A stretch of DNA of 55,682 nucleotides from Finegoldia magna_J. Its GTDB lineage: Bacteria > Bacillota > Clostridia > Tissierellales > Peptoniphilaceae. The notes beneath the pieces were generated by a model. That model made no database searches and was not told the DNA's origin. It was given only the letters and a program-made list of their open reading frames with translations. Location: contig NZ_NDYF01000008.1 in the NCBI RefSeq assembly GCF_002243175.1, forward strand, positions 1-55,682. Direction: 5' to 3'. The position numbers were made by a program, and so were the translations under genes. This document shows positions 24,658-33,108 of the stretch, one piece after another. The number at the start of each line of letters is the position of its first letter. The stretch's first letter is position 1.

Positions 24658-25075
24658 ACTTGCTTTCATTTGTATTTTGACAATCTGGACAAATTCCTCT
24701 AAATTCAAGAGAATGTGAGTCGATTTTAAAACCTGTTTTGTCTTCCAAATCCATCTCAATTTTTTCAACTGGGCAGTGATCAATAGGTATGATTTTGCCG
24801 CAAGATTCACAGATTATACTGTGTTTATGTTTTTTGCCTTTTAATCTGTAATATGAAATACCGTCGATTTCACAAACAACTTCAACTATTTCTTTATTTT
24901 TTAATATTTTTAAATTTCTGTAAATTGTAGACAGATTAGAGTCTTCTTTTTTCTTGAAAATCTCATACAAATCTTCTGCAGAGATAGGCTGCTCAGATTT
25001 TTCTAAAATCGATATTATAAGCTTTCTTGCTTTTGTGACTTTCAAACCATTTTGTAATAAGATTTCGTTTTTCAT
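24656..25075 (-). CDS. Fur-family metalloregulator, Zur-like
   Basis: 139 aa. An N-terminal winged helix (SAEDLYEIF...LSTIYRNLK) is followed by a dimerisation domain with KHKH, two CxxC zinc clamps (CESC, CPDC), a Cys in IDHCP and His/Glu in DSHSLEF. The extra Cys and the HxLE spacing match the zinc-sensing site of Zur; the Asp expected in PerR is replaced by Arg in YYRLKG. So zinc-responsive repression is the best guess. A 7-1-7 inverted repeat over its own -10 suggests autoregulation. Confidence 0.85.
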   Translation of the reverse strand: MKNEILLQNGLKVTKARKLIISILEKSEQPISAEDLYEIFKKKEDSNLSTIYRNLKILKNKEIVEVVCEIDGISYYRLKGKKHKHSIICESCGKIIPIDHCPVEKIEMDLEDKTGFKIDSHSLEFRGICPDCQNTNESK

Positions 25076-25083
25076 ATTATCAC

Positions 25084-25098
25084 CTATAATTATTATAT
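25084..25098 (-). promoter_or_regulatory. Fur-family operator overlapping the regulator's -10
   Basis: The perfect inverted repeat TATAAT-T-ATTATA (25085-25097) has the 7-1-7 layout of PerR/Zur/Fur boxes and shares the TAAT-n-ATTA core of the Bacillus Zur box. On the minus strand it coincides with an extended -10 TGATATAAT (25100-25092) and lies 10-22 bases before the start codon. Binding would block transcription of the regulator itself. Confidence 0.65.
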
Positions 25099-25202
25099 CA
25101 TTTTATTATGAAATATTTTAGAACTGTTTAAAATTTGAAATCGAAAGAATGCTACAATTTGTCAACTTTTTCGTCATTTATATCTAAAAATTCGTAAATT
25201 AG

Positions 25203-25211
25203 TGGTATAAT
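25203..25211 (+). promoter_or_regulatory. extended -10 promoter of the surface-sugar cassette
   Basis: TGGTATAAT lies 30 bases before the first aminotransferase start. No convincing -35 hexamer is seen. The rest of 25101-25202 is AT-rich with no other feature noticed. Confidence 0.6.
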
Positions 25212-25241
25212 ATATAGTTAGTGAAATAAGGAGAGTTGTTT

Positions 25242-26435
25242 ATGAACATTTTATTTTCACCACCTGATATTTCTGACAAAGAAATTGAAGAAGTGGTAGA
25301 CGCATTAAAATCCGGTTGGATTACAACTGGACCGAAAACCAAACAATTAGAAAAAAACTTACAAGAATATACACAATCAAAAAAGACTTGTTGCTTTAAT
25401 TCGGCAACTGCTGCATTGGAATGTGCGCTTAGAATTTTGGGCGTAAATGGTAAAAAAGATGAATGTATTACTTCGGCTTACACTTATACTGCAAGCTGTT
25501 CAGTTATAGATCATTTGGATGCTACAATAAAATTAGTTGACGTTCAAAAAGATTCTTACTTTATGGATTATGATAAATTGTATGATTCTATAAATGAAAA
25601 TACTAAGGCGATTATTCCAGTTGATATCGCAGGAGTTCCTGTTGATTACGATAAAATTTACGAAGTAATTGAAGCTAAGAAATCAATATTCAGACCTTCT
25701 AATGAAATACAAGAATCTTTGGGAAGAGTTGCTTTGATTTCTGATAGCGCACATGCTTTGGGTTCAACATATAAAGGCAAAAAAATTGGCTCATTCCAAG
25801 ATATAGCATCTTTCTCATTCCATGCTGTTAAAAACTTTACTACAGCAGAAGGCGGAATGCTCGCTATAAATATTGGTGATGTAGATAAGATTTACAATGA
25901 TTTACAATTATTCTCACTACATGGACAAAACAAAGATGCATTAGCGAAAACAAAATTAGGTGCTTGGGAATACGACATTAAAGGTCTTTATTACAAGTAC
26001 AATATGCCTGATATATTAGCAGCAATTGGCCTTGCACAATTAGAAAGATACGATGATTTATTAGCTAGAAGAAAAGAAATAATCAAAATGTATAACGATG
26101 GTTTTGATAATACATCAATTAGTTATTTGAATCATTTTGGAAAAGATTATACAAGTAATGGTCATTTGTATTTAACAAGAGTTGAAGGTATCAACGAAGA
26201 AACACGTAACGATATAATCGTCAAGATGGCAGAAAAAGGTATTGCTACGAACGTTCACTACAAGCCAATCGCGATGATGACTGGATACAAAAATCTAGGA
26301 TTTGACATAAAAGATTATCCTAATACTTTTGAACAATACAAAAACGAAATAACATTGCCTCTACACACATTAATATCAGATGATGAAGTAGCTTATGTTA
26401 TCGAAACTTACAAGGATATAGTTAGTGGTAAATAA
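25242..26435 (+). CDS. DegT/DnrJ/EryC1 sugar aminotransferase
   Basis: 397 aa from ATG 25242, with AAGGAGA (25228-25234) well placed; a TTG at 25236 is too close to the RBS. A type I-fold PLP enzyme: GWITTGPKT substrate loop, DSAHALGS with the PLP-binding Asp, and Lys197 in SFHAVKNFTTAEGG. It resembles the aminotransferases acting on UDP-4-keto-6-deoxy or related sugars (ArnB/PglE type). It differs from the other DegT enzyme in this cassette, so two different amino sugars may be made. The exact substrate is not known. Confidence 0.85.
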   Translation: MNILFSPPDISDKEIEEVVDALKSGWITTGPKTKQLEKNLQEYTQSKKTCCFNSATAALECALRILGVNGKKDECITSAYTYTASCSVIDHLDATIKLVDVQKDSYFMDYDKLYDSINENTKAIIPVDIAGVPVDYDKIYEVIEAKKSIFRPSNEIQESLGRVALISDSAHALGSTYKGKKIGSFQDIASFSFHAVKNFTTAEGGMLAINIGDVDKIYNDLQLFSLHGQNKDALAKTKLGAWEYDIKGLYYKYNMPDILAAIGLAQLERYDDLLARRKEIIKMYNDGFDNTSISYLNHFGKDYTSNGHLYLTRVEGINEETRNDIIVKMAEKGIATNVHYKPIAMMTGYKNLGFDIKDYPNTFEQYKNEITLPLHTLISDDEVAYVIETYKDIVSGK

Positions 26436-27069
26436 TATGGACAATCGAGTAGATGAAATCCTTAAAAATAGCAAATTTAATCTTTTCATCAAAAGATTAT
26501 TTGATATTTTAGCATCTTTATTTGGAATTTTGGTTATGGCAATCCCAATGATTATAATTTCTATAGCTATAAAGTTAGATTCAAAAGGTCCTGTGTTTTT
26601 CAAACAAAAAAGAGTTAAGAAAAATAATAAGGATTTTACGATTTTGAAATTTAGGACGATGGTTGTGGATGCTCCAAAATTGGGAATGGCAATAACAGTT
26701 GGAGACGATCCTAGAATAACAAAAGTAGGAAAGTTTTTGAGGAAAACTAAATTAGATGAGTTTCCACAATTGTTCAATGTATTAGTCGGAGATATGAGTT
26801 TTGTTGGTCCAAGACCAGAAGTTAGAAAATACGTCGATATGTATTCGGATTCGGACAGAGATATTTTGAAGATTAGACCAGGAATTACGGATTTGGCAAG
26901 TATAAAATACAGAGATGAATCTGAAATTTTGGATAAGTCCGACAATCCTGAAAAAACTTATGTGGAAGAAATTATGCCGAATAAAATCGAACTAAACAAA
27001 CAATACATTGAAAATATTAATTTATTAAATGATATAAAAATAATTCTTCAAACATTGAAGATTTTATAA
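26425..27069 (+). CDS. initiating sugar-phosphate transferase (PglC/WcaJ family)
   Basis: 214 aa from GTG 26425, supported by AAGGA at 26412-26416; ATG 26437 is the alternative, without a clear RBS. One N-terminal reentrant or membrane helix (about 25-47) is followed by the family motifs DSKGPVFFKQKR, FRTM, LRKTKLDEFPQLFNVLVGDMSFVGPRP and GITDLA. These enzymes move a sugar-1-phosphate from a UDP-sugar to undecaprenyl phosphate, the first membrane step of glycan assembly. Here it is the only membrane enzyme in the cassette. Confidence 0.9.
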   Translation: MVNNMDNRVDEILKNSKFNLFIKRLFDILASLFGILVMAIPMIIISIAIKLDSKGPVFFKQKRVKKNNKDFTILKFRTMVVDAPKLGMAITVGDDPRITKVGKFLRKTKLDEFPQLFNVLVGDMSFVGPRPEVRKYVDMYSDSDRDILKIRPGITDLASIKYRDESEILDKSDNPEKTYVEEIMPNKIELNKQYIENINLLNDIKIILQTLKIL

Positions 27070-27118
27070 CTTATTAGTTAGTTTATATAGATGAAGAGAA
27101 ATTAAACGGGGGATTTTA

Positions 27119-28306
27119 ATGAATATACCATTGTTGAATTTGAAAAGACAATATAAAGACATTGAAGAAGAAGTAAACACAAATGTATTAGAGTGTTTCA
27201 AAAATGCACAATATATAATGGGTGAAAATGTTAAACAATTTGAAAAAGAAATAGCTGAAAAAATTGGTGTTAAACATGCGATTACAGTTGGAAATGGGAC
27301 TGATGCTTTGATTATAGCTTTGAAGTCTTTGGGAATCAAAGAAGGAGACGAAGTTATAACCACTGATTATACTTTCTTTGCAACAGCTGAAGCTATAAGA
27401 TTTGTCGGAGCTACACCTGTGTTTTGTGATGTTGAATTGGATACTTATAATATCGATCCTTCTCAAATAGAAGAAAAGATTACAGACAAAACAAAGGCAA
27501 TTATTTGTGTTCATTTATTTGGAAATGCATGTAAAATGGATGAAATAAATGATATTGCTAAAAGACATAATTTGTATGTTGTTGAAGATGCAGCACAAGC
27601 AATTAATTCACAATATAAGGGCAAAAATGTTGGTAATTTAGGGGATATAGCTTGTTTCTCATTCTTCCCTACAAAAAATTTGGGATGTTTTGGTGATGGT
27701 GGAATGATCACAACTAATGATGATGATTTGGCAACGATTATAAGAGCATTGAAGGTTCACGGTAGTGGCGAAAATGGAATGAAAGCTTACGCTATATTAA
27801 ATGACGAAGAAGTTGAGGTTGTGGAACAAAATTCAGGAGACAACACTGTTTACAATCCATTGAAATATTACAATTATTTAATCGGTCATAATTCAAGATT
27901 GGACGAAATCCAAGCTGCTATTTTGAGAATTAAATTGAAACACTTAGACGAATATACGGAAAATAGAAGAAGTATTTCACACAAATACATCGACGCTTTG
28001 AAGGATACTTCATTGGTAATGCCAACTGAAACTGAAGGCGGAAAGCACGTTTTCCATTTATTTATTTTACAATCTGAAAACAGAGAAGAAATAGAATCAA
28101 AATTAAAAGAAAAAGGCATCGCCACTGGAACTTATTACAAGGTTCCAATGCATTTACAAAAAGCTTTTAATGATTTAGGATATAAGAAGGGAGATTTCCC
28201 TAATGCGGAATATCTTTCAGAAAGAACTTTTGCTATTCCATTGTTCCCAGAAATGAACGATGAGGAAAGAGAATATATTATTAATTCTATAAAGGAGATA
28301 GTATAA
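27119..28306 (+). CDS. DegT-family aminotransferase, WbpE-like
   Basis: 395 aa. PLP enzyme with IPLLNLKRQY at the start, VEDAAQAINSQYKG and Lys186 in FSFFPTKNLGCFGDGG. It is closest in pattern to WbpE/WlbC, which aminates UDP-2-acetamido-3-keto-glucuronate at C3 using glutamate. GGGGG precedes ATG. Its stop overlaps the next start (TAATG), and the next gene is the matching N-acetyltransferase, which supports this substrate. Confidence 0.88.
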   Translation: MNIPLLNLKRQYKDIEEEVNTNVLECFKNAQYIMGENVKQFEKEIAEKIGVKHAITVGNGTDALIIALKSLGIKEGDEVITTDYTFFATAEAIRFVGATPVFCDVELDTYNIDPSQIEEKITDKTKAIICVHLFGNACKMDEINDIAKRHNLYVVEDAAQAINSQYKGKNVGNLGDIACFSFFPTKNLGCFGDGGMITTNDDDLATIIRALKVHGSGENGMKAYAILNDEEVEVVEQNSGDNTVYNPLKYYNYLIGHNSRLDEIQAAILRIKLKHLDEYTENRRSISHKYIDALKDTSLVMPTETEGGKHVFHLFILQSENREEIESKLKEKGIATGTYYKVPMHLQKAFNDLGYKKGDFPNAEYLSERTFAIPLFPEMNDEEREYIINSIKEIV

Positions 28307-28884
28307 TGGACTTTTTTGCTCATGAGTCTTGCTATATAGATGAAGAGACAAAGATCGGTAAAGGTACTAAAATTTGGCATTTTAGTCATGTGATGTCAGG
28401 CAGCACTATTGGAGAAAATTGTAATATTGGTCAAAATGTTGTGATTTCTCCAGATGTTACGCTTGGTAATAATTGTAAAGTTCAAAATAATGTTAGTGTG
28501 TATACTGGTGTTGTTTGTGAAGATGGTGTTTTCTTAGGACCTTCTTGTGTGTTTACAAATGTTATTAATCCAAGGGCTTTTATTGAGAAAAAAGATGAAT
28601 ATCGAAAAACAACTATTAAAGAAGGCGCGTCTATTGGCGCCAATGCGACTATTGTTTGTGGAAACACAATTGGCAAATATGCTATAATTGGAGCAGGAGC
28701 AGTTGTTACAAAAGATGTCGGGGATTACGAAATTGTAGTAGGAAATCCAGCTAGACATCATGGATATGCATGTTCATGTGGAGAAAACCTAAAAAGAGTT
28801 TCCCTCACAGATTATATATGTGAAAAATGTGACAAGAAATATTTATTAAATGATTATAAATTGAGTGAGGTATCAAATGAATAA
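28306..28884 (+). CDS. left-handed beta-helix N-acetyltransferase, WbpD-like
   Basis: 192 aa. Repeated hexapeptides (IGKGTKI, IGENCNIGQNV, IGANATIVCG, IGKYAIIGAGAVV) form a left-handed beta helix. The FTNVINPRA loop matches WbpD, which uses acetyl-CoA to acetylate the 3-amino group made by WbpE. Two CxxC pairs near the C-terminus (CSCG, CEKC) could bind zinc. The product would be UDP-2,3-diacetamido-2,3-dideoxyglucuronate. It is coupled to both neighbours. Confidence 0.9.
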   Translation: MDFFAHESCYIDEETKIGKGTKIWHFSHVMSGSTIGENCNIGQNVVISPDVTLGNNCKVQNNVSVYTGVVCEDGVFLGPSCVFTNVINPRAFIEKKDEYRKTTIKEGASIGANATIVCGNTIGKYAIIGAGAVVTKDVGDYEIVVGNPARHHGYACSCGENLKRVSLTDYICEKCDKKYLLNDYKLSEVSNE

Positions 28885-30208
28885 TTTAAAAGAAGAATTA
28901 TTGGGCAAAATCGAAGATAAATCTCTAGTTGTAGGGGTTGTGGGATTAGGTTATGTAGGATTGCCATTAGCAGTTGAAAAAGCAAAAGCTGGTTACACTG
29001 TTATTGGATTTGATGTACAACCTGAAAAAGTTCAAATGGTTAACGATGGAGTTAACTATATTGGTGATGTAGTTGATTCAGAATTAAAAGCTATCGTTGA
29101 ATCTGGAAAATTAAGAGCTACAAGTGATTTTGAATCAGTTGCAAGCTGTGATTTCATAGCTATTGCCGTTCCAACACCATTGGATATTTACCAACAACCA
29201 GACATTTCTTACGTTGAAAAATCAACTACAGATGTTTCTAAACATTTGAAAAAAGGATCTATCGTTGTCTTAGAATCCACTACTTATCCAGGAACTACTG
29301 AAGAATTAATGAGACCTATATTGGAAAATGGTTCAGGCTTGAAATGTGAAGAAGATTTTTACTTAGCATTTTCTCCTGAAAGAGTAGATCCAGGTAATAA
29401 ACAATACAAAACTAAGAACACTCCAAAAGTTGTTGGAGGAATTGGTTCAGAATCTACAGAAGTTGCAGCAGCATTGTACAGAAATGTACTTGAAGGGGAA
29501 GTTATGACTGTATCTTCACCAAGAGTTGCTGAAATGGAAAAAATTCTTGAAAACACATACAGAAATGTAAACATCGGATTGGTAAATGAATTTGCCAAAT
29601 TAGCTAATAAAATGGATATCAATATGTGGGAAGTAGTAGACGCTGCTAAGACAAAACCTTATGGATATCAAGCATTCTATCCAGGTCCTGGTGTAGGTGG
29701 ACACTGTATACCATTAGATCCATTCTATTTGACTTGGAAAGCTAGAGAATACGATGTACACATGCCAATCATAGAAGCAAGTGGTACTGTAAATGATAGT
29801 ATGCCTGAATGGGTTGTAGATAGATCAATGAAGATTTTGTCTAGAAAATTCAAAAAACCTTTAAATGGTTCAAAAGTTTTAATTTTAGGTATTGCTTACA
29901 AAAAAGACATCGATGATTTAAGAGATTCACCAGCATTTGTTGTAATGGATAAGTTCAGAGAAGAAGGAGCTATTATAGAATACTATGATGGATTCAATCC
30001 TTCATACTTCAATCCAGATGGATCCAAGACTTACTCATTAAAAGAAATTAATCCTGAAGTAGTTAAAGGTTATGATTTAGTGGTTATAACTGCAGATCAC
30101 ACAAATGTTGATTATCAAATGGTCGTAGACAATGCACCATTTGTATTTGATACAAAATACGCTACAAGAAATGTAGAAAACAATAGAGATAAGATAGAAT
30201 TATTATAA
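28877..30208 (+). CDS. UDP-N-acetylglucosamine 6-dehydrogenase, WbpA-like
   Basis: 443 aa from ATG 28877, which has GTGAGG a few bases upstream and overlaps the previous stop by 8 bases. The N-terminal NAD fold with VGLGYVGLPLA, the ESTTYPGTTEE loop, the catalytic Cys in GPGVGGHCIPLDP and the late DDLRDSPA motif are those of UDP-sugar 6-dehydrogenases of the WbpA/WecC group. It oxidises UDP-GlcNAc to UDP-GlcNAcA, the first step of the pathway encoded here. Confidence 0.93.
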   Translation: MNNLKEELLGKIEDKSLVVGVVGLGYVGLPLAVEKAKAGYTVIGFDVQPEKVQMVNDGVNYIGDVVDSELKAIVESGKLRATSDFESVASCDFIAIAVPTPLDIYQQPDISYVEKSTTDVSKHLKKGSIVVLESTTYPGTTEELMRPILENGSGLKCEEDFYLAFSPERVDPGNKQYKTKNTPKVVGGIGSESTEVAAALYRNVLEGEVMTVSSPRVAEMEKILENTYRNVNIGLVNEFAKLANKMDINMWEVVDAAKTKPYGYQAFYPGPGVGGHCIPLDPFYLTWKAREYDVHMPIIEASGTVNDSMPEWVVDRSMKILSRKFKKPLNGSKVLILGIAYKKDIDDLRDSPAFVVMDKFREEGAIIEYYDGFNPSYFNPDGSKTYSLKEINPEVVKGYDLVVITADHTNVDYQMVVDNAPFVFDTKYATRNVENNRDKIELL

Positions 30209-30216
30209 GAGGTAAT

Positions 30217-31236
30217 ATGCAAAAAATTAAATGCGCAATCATTGGTTGTGGTAGAATTTCTTATAAACACGTAGAAGGAATTGCAAACAATGATTCAGAA
30301 ATGGAATTGGTTGCAGTATGCGATATTATTGAAGAAAGAGCAATCGAAAAAAGAGATGAATATTTGGAAAGATTTCCTGACAGAGATGTAAAAGTATACA
30401 CTGATTACAAAAAAATGTTAGAAGAAGTCGACATCGATATGTGTTCAATTTCAACAGAAAGTGGTTACCACGGTGAGATAGCTCTTTACTGCTTAGAACA
30501 ATCAAAACATGTATTGATTGAAAAACCAATGGCTATGAGTTTGGAAGAAATCGACAAAATTAATAAGTTAGCTGATGAAAAAGGATTAAAAGTTGGGGTA
30601 TGTCACCAAAACAGATTTAATCCTCCAATTCAAAAATTGAAGAAGACAATTGATGCTAATAAATTTGGCAAGATGACAAACATCACAGCAAGAGTTTTAT
30701 GGAACAGAAATCAAAACTACTATAACTTAGCACCATGGAGAGGAACAAAGGCTTTAGATGGGGGTACATTGATGAACCAATGTATACACGCACTAGACTT
30801 ATTGTTATGGATGATGGACGATGAATTAGTAAGCGTAAAAGCTGAAACAGAAACTTTCCTAAGAGATATAGAAATGGAAGATTACGGTGTAATTTTGATG
30901 AGATTTAAAAGCGGTAGAATTGGACTATTGGAAGGTAGTGCCGATGTATATCCTAAAAATCTTGAAGAAACTATTTCTGTATTTGGATCGACAGGAACTG
31001 CCGTTATCGGTGGGTTAGCTGTTAACGAAATAAAAACTTGGGTATTTGAAGATGAATCTGAAACCGCAGAATTGGAAGATGACAAATCAATCGATAATGT
31101 GTATGGAAACGGACACACTCCATTATACAAAGATTTCATTCACGCAATAAATACCGATACTCAACCATTAATTAATGGTCATGAAGGAAGAAAACCAGTA
31201 GAAGTATTAATGAAAGCTTACGGCTGGATTGACTAA
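30217..31236 (+). CDS. Gfo/Idh/MocA oxidoreductase, WbpB-like
   Basis: 339 aa. The N-terminal Rossmann loop CAIIGCGRISYKH and the EKPMAMSLEE motif (catalytic Lys) are followed by a C-terminal alpha/beta domain with GGTLMNQCIHALDLLLWM. The pattern matches WbpB/WlbA, which oxidises UDP-GlcNAcA at C3 before amination by WbpE. It is the last gene of the cassette, 8 bases after the 6-dehydrogenase. Confidence 0.9.
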   Translation: MQKIKCAIIGCGRISYKHVEGIANNDSEMELVAVCDIIEERAIEKRDEYLERFPDRDVKVYTDYKKMLEEVDIDMCSISTESGYHGEIALYCLEQSKHVLIEKPMAMSLEEIDKINKLADEKGLKVGVCHQNRFNPPIQKLKKTIDANKFGKMTNITARVLWNRNQNYYNLAPWRGTKALDGGTLMNQCIHALDLLLWMMDDELVSVKAETETFLRDIEMEDYGVILMRFKSGRIGLLEGSADVYPKNLEETISVFGSTGTAVIGGLAVNEIKTWVFEDESETAELEDDKSIDNVYGNGHTPLYKDFIHAINTDTQPLINGHEGRKPVEVLMKAYGWID

Positions 31237-31255
31237 TAAAATATTATAAAAACAA

Positions 31256-31288
31256 AGAAGCTCTTGATTTTAGTCAAGAGCTTGTTTC
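31256..31288. terminator. terminator between convergent genes
   Basis: The perfect 10-bp stem AAGCTCTTGA/TCAAGAGCTT lies between the WbpB-like gene and the convergent dehydrogenase. T-runs on both sides are imperfect but usable in both directions. Confidence 0.8.
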
Positions 31289-31295
31289 AATTTAA

Positions 31296-32252
31296 TTAGT
31301 ATTTGTAGAAGCCTTCTTTTGTTCCTCTACCTAATTTGTTTTCATCTATATATTTCTTTAGCATTTGAGCGATTTGATATGTTACAGAATTTTCATCATT
31401 TACATCTGGTTTATTTAAAGTTATATTATATGCAGTTTTAAGACCAACTACGTCAAGTATTTGGAAAGGTCCAAATGGAGCGCCTGTTCCATATCTCCAA
31501 GCGTTGTCTATGTCTTCAATGTCAGCTATGTCCAAAGCCTTTAGAGTCATTGCTGCATCTAATAATGGAACTAATAATGAATTTAGTAGATATCCTGGTT
31601 GTTCTTTCTTTAATTTTAATGGAATCATTCCTATATCTTTTGCGAAATTTACTACTTCATCGAATACTTCATGGGAAGTTTCACTGTGTCCCATAATTTC
31701 TGCTGTATTATTGTTCCAAATTTCATTTGCAAAGTGAAGAGCCAGATATTTTTCAGGATGAGGTAGTAAATCCTTGAATGAACTTGGTAATAATGTTGAT
31801 GAATTTGTTGCAACTATAGTATTATCATGTAATACTTTTGCTAAATTCTTATAGAAATCTGATTTTTGTTCTGGATTTTCAGAAACAGCTTCAATCAATA
31901 AATCACAATTTTCAACTGATTCTTCTAAGTCAGTTAAAAGATGAATTCTATTGAATCCTTCTTCTACATCTTTTTTTAAATTTTCAATATCATCAATTGT
32001 CAATTGATCTGAAGAAATACCTCTAGGTATAATTACTGAGTTAACAGTGTTTTCATCAGATAATCCAACCTTAATTCTATCTAGTATACTTAGATAAGTT
32101 TCTTTTAACGCATCAAAACGTGGCTTAGCTCTCTCTACAGAACCTTCACTTCTTAGCCATACGTTGACATCAAATCCTTTAAATGCAGTTTGAAAAGCTA
32201 TTTGAGATCCCAAAACGCCTCCACCAGCAACTGTAACATTTTTAAATTTCAT
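31296..32252 (-). CDS. 3-hydroxyacyl-CoA dehydrogenase
   Basis: 318 aa. The Rossmann loop VAGGGVLGSQIAF, the NSSTLLPSS segment, His and Glu in ALHFANEIW and the C-terminal GPFQILDVVGL are those of short-chain 3-hydroxyacyl-CoA dehydrogenases. It oxidises or reduces 3-hydroxybutyryl-CoA-type substrates with NAD(H). No thiolase, crotonase or acyl-CoA dehydrogenase is adjacent, so its pathway (butyrate formation or other) cannot be read from context. The RBS is strong (AAAGGAGG). Confidence 0.88.
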   Translation of the reverse strand: MKFKNVTVAGGGVLGSQIAFQTAFKGFDVNVWLRSEGSVERAKPRFDALKETYLSILDRIKVGLSDENTVNSVIIPRGISSDQLTIDDIENLKKDVEEGFNRIHLLTDLEESVENCDLLIEAVSENPEQKSDFYKNLAKVLHDNTIVATNSSTLLPSSFKDLLPHPEKYLALHFANEIWNNNTAEIMGHSETSHEVFDEVVNFAKDIGMIPLKLKKEQPGYLLNSLLVPLLDAAMTLKALDIADIEDIDNAWRYGTGAPFGPFQILDVVGLKTAYNITLNKPDVNDENSVTYQIAQMLKKYIDENKLGRGTKEGFYKY

Positions 32253-32298
32253 AAATGTGCCTCCTTTGAATTAATCTATATTGTAACTTTATTCAGTA

Positions 32299-32326
32299 TT
32301 TATATACCCTCTAAATAATTTTACAA
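32299..32326 (-). promoter_or_regulatory. promoter of the 3-hydroxyacyl-CoA dehydrogenase gene
   Basis: On the minus strand TTGTAA (32326-32321), a 16-base spacer and TATAAA (32304-32299) precede the strong RBS by about 30 bases. Confidence 0.6.
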
Positions 32327-32377
32327 ATCAGAACTGAACAAATTGTGTAATTTTTCGGGTTTTTTAATTTTTAAAAT

Positions 32378-32405
32378 GTTTAGAAATTTATAAGAAGGGT
32401 ATAAT
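32378..32405 (+). promoter_or_regulatory. promoter region of the amaP-asp23 unit, SigB-like
   Basis: GTTTAG (32378-32383), 13 bases and GGGTAT (32397-32402) match the general-stress sigma-B consensus GTTT-N12-15-GGGTAT. A sigma-A TATAAT (32400-32405) overlaps it but lacks a good -35. The leader is long (about 140 bases) and includes the inverted repeat at 32486-32501. Confidence 0.45.
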
Positions 32406-32485
32406 TAAATTAAGGCGCTAGAGGTTAAAACCATTTTTAAAACAATTAATAAAGAGTAAATTTTTATAATTTAACAAATTATTGT

Positions 32486-32501
32486 TTAGAATTTATTCTA
32501 A
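32486..32501 (+). repeat. inverted repeat in the amaP leader
   Basis: The perfect inverted repeat TTAGAAT-TT-ATTCTAA lies about 50 bases before the amaP start and just upstream of a TATATATA stretch that could be a second -10. A regulator-binding site is possible; no match was recognised. Confidence 0.5.
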
Positions 32502-32553
32502 TGTGGTATATATATCAAGTAACAAATATATCAATAATTTACAAGGAGGTTTT

Positions 32554-33099
32554 ATGAGTGGATTTAAAAAATTTGTCCACATACTATTTTCAATATTACT
32601 AATTTTATTTTCTTTAGTAATGTTTTTTACAGTATTCAATTTTGGGCAAGTTAGTTATAATCTCAGAGAGCTCATGATGAATGAGGTATGCTTTTATATA
32701 TTAGCAGTTATTGGAGCCTTAATTTTACTAGGGGCACTTATAATAATGTTTAAAGCAATACTCTCTGATAATTTAAGTGATTTCTTGATCTCAAAAGACA
32801 AGGATGGAGAAGTTATGATATCTACAGATGCACTTGAAAACACTGTTAAAAGTACTGTAAATAAATTTAACGATGTCAGAACTTCAAATGTTAATGTAAG
32901 AGTCAACAATTCAAATGAACCGTATATGAATTGTGATGTAGAGGTTGGAGTAAGGGATATGTCAAATGTAGGAGGTCTTGGTGAAAATATCAAAAATGAT
33001 ATCAAGACTAATCTGGAAACTTTAACTGGATACAAAGTTAAAGATATTACTGTAAAATTCTTGGATTTGGCAAAATCTACTAACAAAAGGGTAGTATAG
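32554..33099 (+). CDS. amaP: alkaline shock response membrane anchor protein AmaP
   Basis: 181 aa from ATG 32554, fixed by AAGGAGG just upstream; earlier in-frame starts lack an RBS. Two N-terminal helices (about 7-30 and 45-70) are followed by a cytoplasmic domain with paired beta strands (VNVRVNNSNEPYMNCDVEVGV) resembling Asp23. AmaP anchors Asp23 at the membrane in Staphylococcus. The amaP-DUF2273-asp23 order here is the conserved one. Confidence 0.88.
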   Translation: MSGFKKFVHILFSILLILFSLVMFFTVFNFGQVSYNLRELMMNEVCFYILAVIGALILLGALIIMFKAILSDNLSDFLISKDKDGEVMISTDALENTVKSTVNKFNDVRTSNVNVRVNNSNEPYMNCDVEVGVRDMSNVGGLGENIKNDIKTNLETLTGYKVKDITVKFLDLAKSTNKRVV

Positions 33100-33108
33100 G
33101 GGGTAGAA

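Noticed and set aside
24656..25075. PerR assignment for the Fur-family regulator
   Set aside because: The Asp needed in the PerR metal site is Arg here, and an extra Cys matches Zur instead. The 7-1-7 box alone does not separate the two.
26376..26945. 189-codon minus-strand frame opposite the sugar transferase
   Set aside because: The plus-strand gene has all family motifs; the antisense frame has no RBS or known domain.
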